Below, one piece after another: positions 18,731 through 26,122 of a stretch of 64,000 nt of DNA (the first letter of the stretch is position 1; the number at the start of each line of letters is the position of its first letter). Both the position numbers and the translations under genes were made by a program. The stretch is from Mariniflexile jejuense. GTDB lineage: Bacteria; Bacteroidota; Bacteroidia; Flavobacteriales; Flavobacteriaceae. The stretch lies in NCBI RefSeq assembly GCF_042675665.1, contig NZ_JBHTJI010000001.1, positions 992,001-1,056,000 on the forward strand. The letters run 5' to 3'. The notes under the pieces were generated by a model, which saw only the letters and a program-made list of their open reading frames with translations, was not told the origin of the DNA and made no database searches.

Positions 18731-19312
18731 TTATAAATTTTTTAAAGCTTGTTTAATAATGGTTTCCACAGTGGCATCAGGCTGGGTTGCAACAATTTTT
18801 TCCACAACACGTTCTGCCTGCTTTCTAACAAAACCAAGTACTTCTAAAGCAGATAACGCTTCATCTTTATTCGTATTGCCTTTGGAAACGGAAACTTCGT
18901 CAATATCGTAAATCTTTAAGACTTTATCTTTCAAATCTATAATAACACGTTGGGCTGTTTTGGCGCCAATGCCTTTTATACCTTGAATTAATGCAATATC
19001 ATTTGCCGCAATACCTTCAATAACTTGTTTTGGTGTTAATGAAGATAGCATGGTACGGGCAATACTAGCACCAATACCACTAACCGAAATTAGCAATCTA
19101 AAAATTTCGCGTTCTGCTAATGATGAAAAGCCGTAAAGTGTATGCGAATCTTCTTTTACTTGAAGATGCGTGTATAATTTTAAATGGTCGCCACTAGGAA
19201 TTTGCGAATAGGTATGCAAGGAAATATTTAAAACATAACCGACGCCGTTACAATCAATAACAACGTCGGTTGGATTTTTTTCTACAAGTTTACCTTGGAT
19301 ATGTGTAATCAT
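18731..19312 (-). CDS. ruvA: Holliday junction branch migration DNA-binding subunit RuvA
   Basis: The 193-residue protein has all three RuvA domains: an OB fold (MITHIQGKLVEKNPTDVVID onward), a tandem helix-hairpin-helix region at about 70-135 (LISVSGIGASIARTMLS and IQGIKGIGAKTAQRVIIDLKDK), and a short C-terminal UBA-like domain that contacts RuvB (EALSALEVLGFVRKQAERVV). RuvA binds the four-way junction and loads RuvB, whose gene is 12 kb away. sprA starts 5 bp downstream, so the two are probably co-transcribed. A TACATTTG box and a leader shared with maeB lie just upstream. Confidence 0.96.
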   Translation of the reverse strand: MITHIQGKLVEKNPTDVVIDCNGVGYVLNISLHTYSQIPSGDHLKLYTHLQVKEDSHTLYGFSSLAEREIFRLLISVSGIGASIARTMLSSLTPKQVIEGIAANDIALIQGIKGIGAKTAQRVIIDLKDKVLKIYDIDEVSVSKGNTNKDEALSALEVLGFVRKQAERVVEKIVATQPDATVETIIKQALKNL

Positions 19313-19319
19313 TTATAGC

Positions 19320-19343
19320 AATTAGTTAATCGACCAAATGTAA
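19320..19343 (-). promoter_or_regulatory. Candidate ruvA promoter with leader shared with maeB
   Basis: Read on the minus strand, TACATTTG (19335-19342) is followed by GTCGATTAACTAATT, ending 8 bp before the ruvA start codon. The maeB upstream region has the same pattern. No -33 TTG at the ideal distance is seen. Confidence 0.45.
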
Positions 19344-19363
19344 TAAATTTATTTTCAATAGAC

Positions 19364-21664
19364 TTACTTAGCATTTTCCTTTTCCTGTTCTAAACGTTCC
19401 TTTTGCTGTGCATCAATAACCGCAATGGCAGTCATATTTACAATTTCATCAACATTAGCACCTAATTGAAGAATGTGAACGGGTTTGCGCATTCCCATCA
19501 TAATTGGCCCTATTGATACTGCTTCGTTTAACTCTTTCAATAATTTATAAGTGATGTTTGCCGAATCTAAATTTGGAAAAATTAAGGTGTTAACTTTTTT
19601 GCCAACTAACTTAGAAAACGGAAACTTTTCTTGAAGCATTTCTGCATTTAAAGCAAAATCGGTTTGCAATTCACCATCAACAATCATCTCTGGATAGTAG
19701 CGGTGTAAATGCGCCACAGCATCGCGAACTTTTGTAGCATTTTCATGTGAAGACGAACCAAAATTTGAATACGAAATCATAGCCATAGCAGGTTCCATAC
19801 CAAACATTTTAACCACTTGTGCCGTCATTTGAGCAATTTTAGTTAATTCTCTTGCTGATGGATTGATGTTTATAGATGTATCGCTTAAAAACATTGGTCC
19901 ACGTTTTGTCATCATTACATTGGTTGTTGCCACGCGCGATGTTCCTTTTGCCATACCAATAAGCTCTAGCATTGGTTTTACAACTGATGGGTAATTTCTG
20001 GAATATCCTGATATTAAAGCATCGGCATCACCTTCATTCACCATCATAGCTGCAAAATAGTTACGCTCACGCATTAAACGTTGTGCAGCATAATAAGTAA
20101 CACCACGACGCTTACGTTGCTCCCAATATACTTTTGCATAGTTGTTTTTACGCTCGTTTTCTTCTTCTGTTTTTGGATCTATTATAAGAACATCTTCAGC
20201 ATCAAATTCAATTTCAGCCATTAACTCCTTAATGGTTTCTATTCTTCCTAATAAAATAGGAATGGCAATGCCTTCTTCATATACTATTTGTGCTGCTTTT
20301 ATAACTGCTAATTGATCAGCTTCAGCAAAAACAACACGTTTTGGGTCTGTTTTTGCTCGATTAAATAGTAATCTAATAAGTTTATTATCGTTGCCTAAAC
20401 GCTCTCTTAATTCGTCTTTATATTTTTCCCAATCAAGAATAGGTTCTTTGGCTACACCACTTTCCATCGCTGCTTTTGCAACTGCAGGTGGTATTTCGGC
20501 AATTAAACGTGGGTCGAATGGTTTTGGAATGATGTATTCTTTACCAAATGCCAAACGTGTTTCACCGTAAGCAATATTAACTTGCTCTGGAACAGATTCT
20601 TTAGCTAATTTTGCCAAAGCCTCAACAGCAGCCATTTTCATAGCTTCGTTAATTTTAGTAGCACGAACATCTAAAGCACCACGAAATATAAATGGAAATC
20701 CGAGTACGTTATTTACTTGGTTAGGATGGTCTGAACGACCCGTTGCCATAATTATATCCTTACGGGTTTTTATTGCCAAATCGTATTTTATTTCTGGATC
20801 TGGATTTGCCATAGCAAAAACTATTGGGTTTTTAGCCATAGCTAATAGCATTTCTGGCGACACTATATTTGCCATTGATAAACCAATAAAAACATCGGCA
20901 TTTACCATAGCTTCTTCTAAGGTGTCAATTTTTCTGTGCGTAGCAAATTCTGCTTTTTCAGAAGATAAATTTTCTCTATCATCTCTAATAACACCTTTAC
21001 TATCAAGCATTACCATATTTTCGCGCTTCGCACCACAAGCTTGATACAAACGTGAACATGAAATTGCTGCTGCACCAGCACCACTTATTACAATTTTAAC
21101 TTCGTCTAATTTTTTCTTAGCAATTTCTACTGCATTAATTAAAGCTGCTGCTGATATGATGGCAGTACCATGTTGGTCGTCATGCATTACAGGAATATCA
21201 AGTTCTTCCTTTAGGCGTCTTTCAATTTCAAAAGCTTCGGGTGCTTTTATATCTTCTAAATTGATACCTCCAAAAGTTGGTGCTATATTTTTTACGGTTG
21301 CAATAAATTCTTCTATGTTTTCGGTATCAACCTCAATATCGAATACATCAATATCTGCAAAAATTTTAAATAACAAACCTTTACCTTCCATTACAGGTTT
21401 TCCTGCCAATGCACCAATATTACCTAAACCTAAAACGGCTGTACCGTTTGATATTACAGCAACTAAATTACCTTTTGCGGTATATTTATATGCATTGTTT
21501 TTGTCTTTTTCAATCTCCAAACAAGGTGCTGCTACACCTGGTGAATAAGCCAAAGCTAAATCGCGTTGGGTAGCGTATTTTTTGGTTGGAACAACTTTTA
21601 TTTTACCTGGAGTAGGTTTGGCGTGGTATATTAATGCCTCTCTGCGTTTACTTTCTTCGCTCAT
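19364..21664 (-). CDS. maeB: NADP-dependent malic enzyme with phosphotransacetylase-like domain
   Basis: The 766-residue protein has the two-part MaeB layout. Residues ~1-425 are malic enzyme, with YSPGVAAPC, the VMHDDQHGTAIISAAAL segment, the nucleotide-binding VISGAGAAAISCSRLY and FAMANPDPEI. Residues ~430-766 resemble phosphate acetyltransferase (ALISGYSRNYPSVVKPML, MISYSNFGSSSHENATKV) and in known MaeB enzymes act as a regulatory, acetyl-CoA-sensing module. It decarboxylates malate to pyruvate and makes NADPH. It leads the maeB-ruvA-sprA group, with 51 bp to ruvA and its own promoter-like box at 21690-21697. Confidence 0.95.
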   Translation of the reverse strand: MSEESKRREALIYHAKPTPGKIKVVPTKKYATQRDLALAYSPGVAAPCLEIEKDKNNAYKYTAKGNLVAVISNGTAVLGLGNIGALAGKPVMEGKGLLFKIFADIDVFDIEVDTENIEEFIATVKNIAPTFGGINLEDIKAPEAFEIERRLKEELDIPVMHDDQHGTAIISAAALINAVEIAKKKLDEVKIVISGAGAAAISCSRLYQACGAKRENMVMLDSKGVIRDDRENLSSEKAEFATHRKIDTLEEAMVNADVFIGLSMANIVSPEMLLAMAKNPIVFAMANPDPEIKYDLAIKTRKDIIMATGRSDHPNQVNNVLGFPFIFRGALDVRATKINEAMKMAAVEALAKLAKESVPEQVNIAYGETRLAFGKEYIIPKPFDPRLIAEIPPAVAKAAMESGVAKEPILDWEKYKDELRERLGNDNKLIRLLFNRAKTDPKRVVFAEADQLAVIKAAQIVYEEGIAIPILLGRIETIKELMAEIEFDAEDVLIIDPKTEEENERKNNYAKVYWEQRKRRGVTYYAAQRLMRERNYFAAMMVNEGDADALISGYSRNYPSVVKPMLELIGMAKGTSRVATTNVMMTKRGPMFLSDTSININPSARELTKIAQMTAQVVKMFGMEPAMAMISYSNFGSSSHENATKVRDAVAHLHRYYPEMIVDGELQTDFALNAEMLQEKFPFSKLVGKKVNTLIFPNLDSANITYKLLKELNEAVSIGPIMMGMRKPVHILQLGANVDEIVNMTAIAVIDAQQKERLEQEKENAK

Positions 21665-21670
21665 AGGAAT

Positions 21671-21698
21671 AATTAGTTAACTAATCGAACAAAGATAA
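21671..21698 (-). promoter_or_regulatory. Candidate maeB promoter with palindromic leader
   Basis: On the minus strand TATCTTTG (21690-21697) matches TAnnTTTG and is followed by TTCG and then the 14-bp perfect palindrome ATTAGTTAACTAAT (21672-21685), just before the start codon. The block is nearly the same as the ruvA leader except that the ruvA copy lacks four palindrome bases. Confidence 0.5.
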
Positions 21699-21714
21699 CA
21701 ATCCTATTTTTTAA

Positions 21715-21735
21715 AACCTTATTCTTTTTAAGGTT
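21715..21735 (-). terminator. Weak hairpin after the sugar-utilisation operon
   Basis: AACCTT (21715-21720) pairs with AAGGTT (21730-21735) around a 9-nt loop; on the minus strand it is followed by TTTTAAAAAAT. It lies just past the phosphorylase stop and upstream of the maeB promoter box. The stem is short and AT-rich, so it may be only a weak terminator. Confidence 0.35.
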
Positions 21736-21755
21736 AATTAATGTTTAAAACGCAA

Positions 21756-23321
21756 TTAAATTATTATATTTTTTTGTACACCATTTTGGGTGAATGTGAC
21801 ACTAAATATTTTGGTTTGCAAGTTTGCTTTTAATCTTGCTTTATCTATACCGTTAACCCATTCTATATCTATCAAATCATCGGCAGTGTGGTTAATTACT
21901 ATATTGCCTAAAAATGCTTTTGATGTATTTCTTAACCGAATAAGTTCAAGCTGAATTTTTACAATATCTTTTTTTAATCCTTCTTCAACATCTTTTAAAG
22001 TTAATGTAGTGCGGTTAATTTCTTTATGCCCTGCACTTCCTCCTTTATCGCCAGCTTCATAATCATTTTTACCAGCAAAAATATCTAAATACCATACTTG
22101 CGGAATACCTGGCATGAATATTTGAATAGCTCTGGCTAGCAATAGTTTTTGTTCATCTTCACCTAAAGCACTAAAAAAAGTAGCATTTACTTGGTAGTAC
22201 GAAATTTTATTGCCTGATGGGTCGTATAGGTTTTTAACTCTACCTCCACGTTCCATTATTTTGTTCATGATATCTTCTATCTCTGCATCTTCCAACAAAC
22301 CTTTGTTGTAAACACCATCGACTTCTTTCCCTTTTAAATCTAAAACAGGAATTCCATCATGACACCCAAGCATATTTACTGTTTTATAGCCTTTATTTAT
22401 AATTTCTTTAGCCCAAGTTAAAAGCACTTTACTGTTAGCTTTTTCAATGGTATGAATGGTTAATCCGGGAAGGAAAAAATCATAGATATAATATCCTTGA
22501 CTTGCTACTTCATCGTGTAGATGCAAGCCATATTCAGAATGAATTTCTGGCAAAAGTGTTAAATCATTTTTTTGAGCTATTTGCTTTATTCTTTCTAAAT
22601 ATTCCCATGTACCTGGTTTATTAAAAAAGTTGGATTGACCAATTTCTTTGTGTAAGTAAGCGAAAGCGTCTAATCTTAATATTTTACCACCAAAGCCACT
22701 AACTTTTTGTAAAGTTTCTGCATAAAAATCCCAAACCAATGGTGAATTTGCATTTATATCCATTTGGCCTAAAAAACTGTTATCCTCATTCACTTTCTGA
22801 TAAAAAGTATTCCAATATGGTTTTTTAGTTCCGTCAGGAAAAGGCACTTTTAAAATAGGCAATCCAGATTTTCTCATAAACAATTTATTGAGAAATTCTT
22901 CTTTTGGAATTACAACACCATCAACCCCCATCGTACCATGTCCTTGCCAAAACTCATTCCAATTAATAAAAAAATCTTTGTATTTTGATTGATTACCATG
23001 TTTTAATAAATCTTTAAATTGCGGTGAAGCGACTGAAAGATGATTTAAAACGATATCAAACTTTAATTGAATATTTAATGCTTCTAATGCTTTTAAATCT
23101 TCAGTTGAAACCAATTCTTTATTAAGATTGTAATCTATAATTGAAAAACCTCTGTCTAAATCGCTATTAAAAAAAGTTGGTAGCACATAAAATAAAGAAA
23201 AGACATCTTTAAATTCGGGCATTTCTAGCATTTTTACAATGTCGCTTAAATTATTCCCAATACTATCTGGGTATGCATTAAGCATAACACCATTTGGAAT
23301 ACTATTTTTTTTTTGCATCAT
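21756..23321 (-). CDS. GH13_18 glycoside phosphorylase, probably sucrose phosphorylase
   Basis: The 521-residue protein is a family GH13 enzyme of the sucrose-phosphorylase type rather than an amylase. It shows the nucleophile motif RLDAFAYLHKE (Asp218), the acid/base LLPEIHSEYG (Glu259) and the transition-state stabiliser GCHDGIPVLDLKG (His321-Asp322), plus FDIVLNHLS near residue 88. It has no signal peptide, so it is cytoplasmic. Sucrose phosphorylase turns sucrose and phosphate into glucose-1-phosphate and fructose. Related subfamily members act on sucrose-6-phosphate, glucosylglycerate or glucosylglycerol, but the fructokinase-like gene 10 bp upstream favours sucrose. It is the last gene of a five-gene operon. 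Confidence 0.8.
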   Translation of the reverse strand: MMQKKNSIPNGVMLNAYPDSIGNNLSDIVKMLEMPEFKDVFSLFYVLPTFFNSDLDRGFSIIDYNLNKELVSTEDLKALEALNIQLKFDIVLNHLSVASPQFKDLLKHGNQSKYKDFFINWNEFWQGHGTMGVDGVVIPKEEFLNKLFMRKSGLPILKVPFPDGTKKPYWNTFYQKVNEDNSFLGQMDINANSPLVWDFYAETLQKVSGFGGKILRLDAFAYLHKEIGQSNFFNKPGTWEYLERIKQIAQKNDLTLLPEIHSEYGLHLHDEVASQGYYIYDFFLPGLTIHTIEKANSKVLLTWAKEIINKGYKTVNMLGCHDGIPVLDLKGKEVDGVYNKGLLEDAEIEDIMNKIMERGGRVKNLYDPSGNKISYYQVNATFFSALGEDEQKLLLARAIQIFMPGIPQVWYLDIFAGKNDYEAGDKGGSAGHKEINRTTLTLKDVEEGLKKDIVKIQLELIRLRNTSKAFLGNIVINHTADDLIDIEWVNGIDKARLKANLQTKIFSVTFTQNGVQKNIII

Positions 23322-23331
23322 GGTTTATATT

Positions 23332-24270
23332 CTATAAGAGTTTAGATAAAATATTAATATTATCTGGCAATCTACCTACATTTTGAAGTTTTAAAGCTGC
23401 TAGTTTCAAGGCTACTTCCAAGCATTTTTTTATGGGTTTTTTCTTGATATAAGCGAATAAAAACCCAGACCAAAAAGCATCTCCAGCTCCTGTAGCATCT
23501 TGCACAACATCAATTTTTATAGCTGGCAACTGAATAACTTTTTTTCCTTTTTGTGATAATTTTACCCCTTTACTACCTAAAGTTAAGCAAACAGTATCCA
23601 CACCTTGTGAATGAAAGAATTCAAATATATCTTCATGTGGTAATTCTTTCTCAAAAAGGCGCAACATATCGTCTTCACTAACCTTTACCAATGGGTTTAA
23701 CTGACAGTAGGCCTTAATAACACTAAGTGCTTCTTCTTGACTTTCCCACAATTTTTTAGCATAATTAACATCGATACTTAATTTACACCCTAAACGATGT
23801 GCTTCCGCAGCCTTTTTTAAAATTGTGGTTTGCGCTGGCTTTTTGCTTAATGCAAAACAAGTTGTATGGTAAATATTGGTATTTGAAAGTATTGCTTCCG
23901 ATATTTGGTCTTCTGTAATGTGGTAATCTGCTTTTCTAAAAGGTATAAAATCTGGAGTGCTATCGGTTCTTGACACAAAAATGACACTTGTAGGCACATC
24001 TTCAACCTGTTTAACAAAATCGGTTATTACCCCAACTTCGCCCAACCTTTCAAAAATATACTCTCCAAAACCATCATTCCCAACCGTTGCTACTAAAACA
24101 GATTTCAATCCTAATCTAGCCGAATTCATCGCTACATTAGTAGGCGAACCACCTAAATATCTGTGGTAATCTCTTGTATTGTTAATTTGTACGCCTGCTT
24201 GATGCCCAATAAAATCGACAAGCACTTCGCCTACGCATAAAACATCTATATCTTTTATTTTATTCTTCAA
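23332..24270 (-). CDS. PfkB-family carbohydrate kinase, probably fructokinase
   Basis: The 312-residue protein has the PfkB/ribokinase layout: an N-terminal GEVLVDFIG, the LGGSPTNVAMNSARLG motif at about 39-54, and the C-terminal DATGAGDAFWSGF motif (258-270) with catalytic Asp264 and the anion hole. Fructokinases of this family phosphorylate fructose to fructose-6-phosphate with ATP. Position between an SLC45-type transporter and a sucrose-phosphorylase-like gene (55 and 10 bp gaps) supports fructose as substrate. The family also contains ribokinases and 2-keto-3-deoxygluconate kinases, so specificity is inferred from context. Confidence 0.85.
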   Translation of the reverse strand: MKNKIKDIDVLCVGEVLVDFIGHQAGVQINNTRDYHRYLGGSPTNVAMNSARLGLKSVLVATVGNDGFGEYIFERLGEVGVITDFVKQVEDVPTSVIFVSRTDSTPDFIPFRKADYHITEDQISEAILSNTNIYHTTCFALSKKPAQTTILKKAAEAHRLGCKLSIDVNYAKKLWESQEEALSVIKAYCQLNPLVKVSEDDMLRLFEKELPHEDIFEFFHSQGVDTVCLTLGSKGVKLSQKGKKVIQLPAIKIDVVQDATGAGDAFWSGFLFAYIKKKPIKKCLEVALKLAALKLQNVGRLPDNINILSKLL

Positions 24271-24325
24271 AATAATCTATTTCTTAATTAATCCTATTTT
24301 ATAAATAAGCTCAAAAAAATTTTAA

Positions 24326-25666
24326 TTAATGTCCAACACCACTAATAACAATATTTTCATCTTCTGTTTCTGGTTCTTTAAGTCGCAACGCTAATATGCC
24401 TGCAATTACAAAAAAGACACCTCCAAATAGGATGGCATTAACCGCACTATTATCCAATAAATTCTTCATTACTGGACCAAATGTTAAGGTTTGAATTCCC
24501 ATAGGAATAACAATCATCATATTCAATATGCCCATATAAACACCACGGCGTTCTTGAGGTACAATTTTAGAAACCATTGAATACGGAATACCCATCATAG
24601 CTGCCCAACCTATACCAAACAAAATCATAGGTAAAATTACCAATAGAGGATCTTGTATATAAGGAATAGAAAGCATTGCAATTCCTGTTAAAAACAGACT
24701 TACTACATATACTTTTTTACCTCCAAACTTTAACGCTAACGGCACCAACGCCAATGCGAAAACAATAGTAGAAACATTATAAGTTGTATTCATTTTTGCA
24801 GCTTGACTTAACGCCTGAGATTTATCGAAACTCATACTTTCTTCGAACATGGGAGAAATAAATTGCCAATACACAAATAAAGCATACCATTGAAATAGAT
24901 AAACACCTGATAGTTTCCACATAAATTTTGGCATATCTTTTATAGCCTGAACAATTTCAATAAACGGTGTTTTAATCCTATCTGAAAACGGTAAAGCATT
25001 GTGTTTTTTAATATCTTCCAACTCTTCATTAGAAGGAGGTATTTCTGGTGTTTTTAAAACAGACCACGATATGGTTCCAATTGATAATACAGCACCAATA
25101 AAAAAGGAATAGTACAACCATTTTGGAATAGTGCTTACAGCTTCTGTAACTGTTTCTGTGCCACCAAACCAATCTTGAAAAAGAAAAATAGACGCATTAG
25201 CCAAAACAATTCCAGCACCTACAAATAAACTTTGCATTTGGTAACCAAAACTTAGCTGTTTGTTTGGTAATTTATCGCCAACGAATGCACGATAAGGCTC
25301 CATTGCCATATTATTACCTACATCTAAAATCCATAATAAACCAACGGCAAACCATAGTGTTGGGCTAAAAGGAAATGCGAATAAACACAAACTACCTATT
25401 AGCGCTCCTATTAAGAAAAATGGTTTACGTCTGCCCCAACGTGGAGACCAAGTTTTATCTGAAATAGCACCAATTATTGGTTGAATTATTAACCCAGTAA
25501 CTGGACCTGCAAGGTTTAATAATGGTAAATCTTCATGATGCGCTCCTAAAAAAGAAAATATAGGGTTAACAGCGGTTTGTTGTAAACCAAAACTAAATTG
25601 AATTCCTAAGAATCCTACATTCATATTAAAAATTTGCCAAAAGCTTAATCTAGGTTTGGTTAACAT
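24326..25666 (-). CDS. SLC45/GPH-type sugar-proton symporter (MFS)
   Basis: The 446-residue protein has about 12 membrane helices. The loop 2-3 motif GAISDKTWSPRWGRRKPFFLIG (D-x(n)-R-x-GRR) and the LLWILDVGNNMAMEPYRAFVGDKL segment resemble plant sucrose transporters and animal SLC45. The conserved second-half loop appears as KIVPQERRGVYMGILN. It likely moves sucrose or a similar disaccharide across the inner membrane with protons. It lies in the operon between a glutaredoxin-like gene (17 bp) and the kinase (55 bp). In the Xanthomonas sux locus a transporter of the same general type plays this role. Confidence 0.85.
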   Translation of the reverse strand: MLTKPRLSFWQIFNMNVGFLGIQFSFGLQQTAVNPIFSFLGAHHEDLPLLNLAGPVTGLIIQPIIGAISDKTWSPRWGRRKPFFLIGALIGSLCLFAFPFSPTLWFAVGLLWILDVGNNMAMEPYRAFVGDKLPNKQLSFGYQMQSLFVGAGIVLANASIFLFQDWFGGTETVTEAVSTIPKWLYYSFFIGAVLSIGTISWSVLKTPEIPPSNEELEDIKKHNALPFSDRIKTPFIEIVQAIKDMPKFMWKLSGVYLFQWYALFVYWQFISPMFEESMSFDKSQALSQAAKMNTTYNVSTIVFALALVPLALKFGGKKVYVVSLFLTGIAMLSIPYIQDPLLVILPMILFGIGWAAMMGIPYSMVSKIVPQERRGVYMGILNMMIVIPMGIQTLTFGPVMKNLLDNSAVNAILFGGVFFVIAGILALRLKEPETEDENIVISGVGH

Positions 25667-25683
25667 AACTGCCGTTTTTTATT

Positions 25684-26025
25684 TTATTTAATAATTCTTT
25701 CAAGAAATGCACTAAAATCTTTCCCATTGGTGAATAATTCACCACCTTTATCAATAACGGGTAAGCTTAAACTTGAAACATCAATGTTTGCTTTTATTAA
25801 TTTGTTTAGCATTTCTTGTTGTTTTTCTAAGTTTACATCTACATCATAATAAATAAACTTTACATTTTTTTCTTTTAAAAATGCTTTTGTATCGGTACAA
25901 TAATGACATGTATCACTACCATAAACGATAATGGTTTTTTGATCTTGAAAAACATCATCACTTAATAGTTTTGCATTACTACTTAAAGCCATGAAAAAAA
26001 GAAATGTAAAAGCTAAATATTTCAT
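25684..26025 (-). CDS. Glutaredoxin/thioredoxin-fold protein with signal peptide
   Basis: The 113-residue protein starts with a signal peptide (about residues 1-18, MKYLAFTFLFFMALSSNA) and then a glutaredoxin-like fold. The active site is CHYC in the segment IIVYGSDTCHYCTDTKAFL (about 33-51), followed by FIYYDVDVN and a cis-proline-like SLPVIDKGG. The export signal suggests a periplasmic or membrane-bound thiol protein. Its place inside a sugar-uptake operon, 97 bp after the TonB receptor and 17 bp before the transporter, is unexpected. It might help form disulfides in the receptor (which has an adjacent Cys-Cys pair), but this is speculation. Confidence 0.75.
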   Translation of the reverse strand: MKYLAFTFLFFMALSSNAKLLSDDVFQDQKTIIVYGSDTCHYCTDTKAFLKEKNVKFIYYDVDVNLEKQQEMLNKLIKANIDVSSLSLPVIDKGGELFTNGKDFSAFLERIIK

Positions 26026-26043
26026 ATTAGAATAAATTTAAAG

Positions 26044-26085
26044 AAAAAGAGCCGACATTGAGTTGCCAAAACATCAACTCTTTTT
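26044..26085 (-). other. Intercistronic hairpin between TonB receptor and glutaredoxin-like gene
   Basis: Two alternative stems are visible: AAAAAGAG (26044-26051) with CTCTTTTT (26078-26085), and GAGTTG (26060-26065) with CAACTC (26075-26080). They overlap and so exclude each other. On the minus strand the outer stem ends in CTCTTTTTCTTT, which looks like a partial terminator and could reduce expression of the downstream genes relative to the receptor. Confidence 0.4.
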
Positions 26086-26122
26086 TCTCACTTAAAAACC
26101 AACTATTTGCTATTAACCAGTT

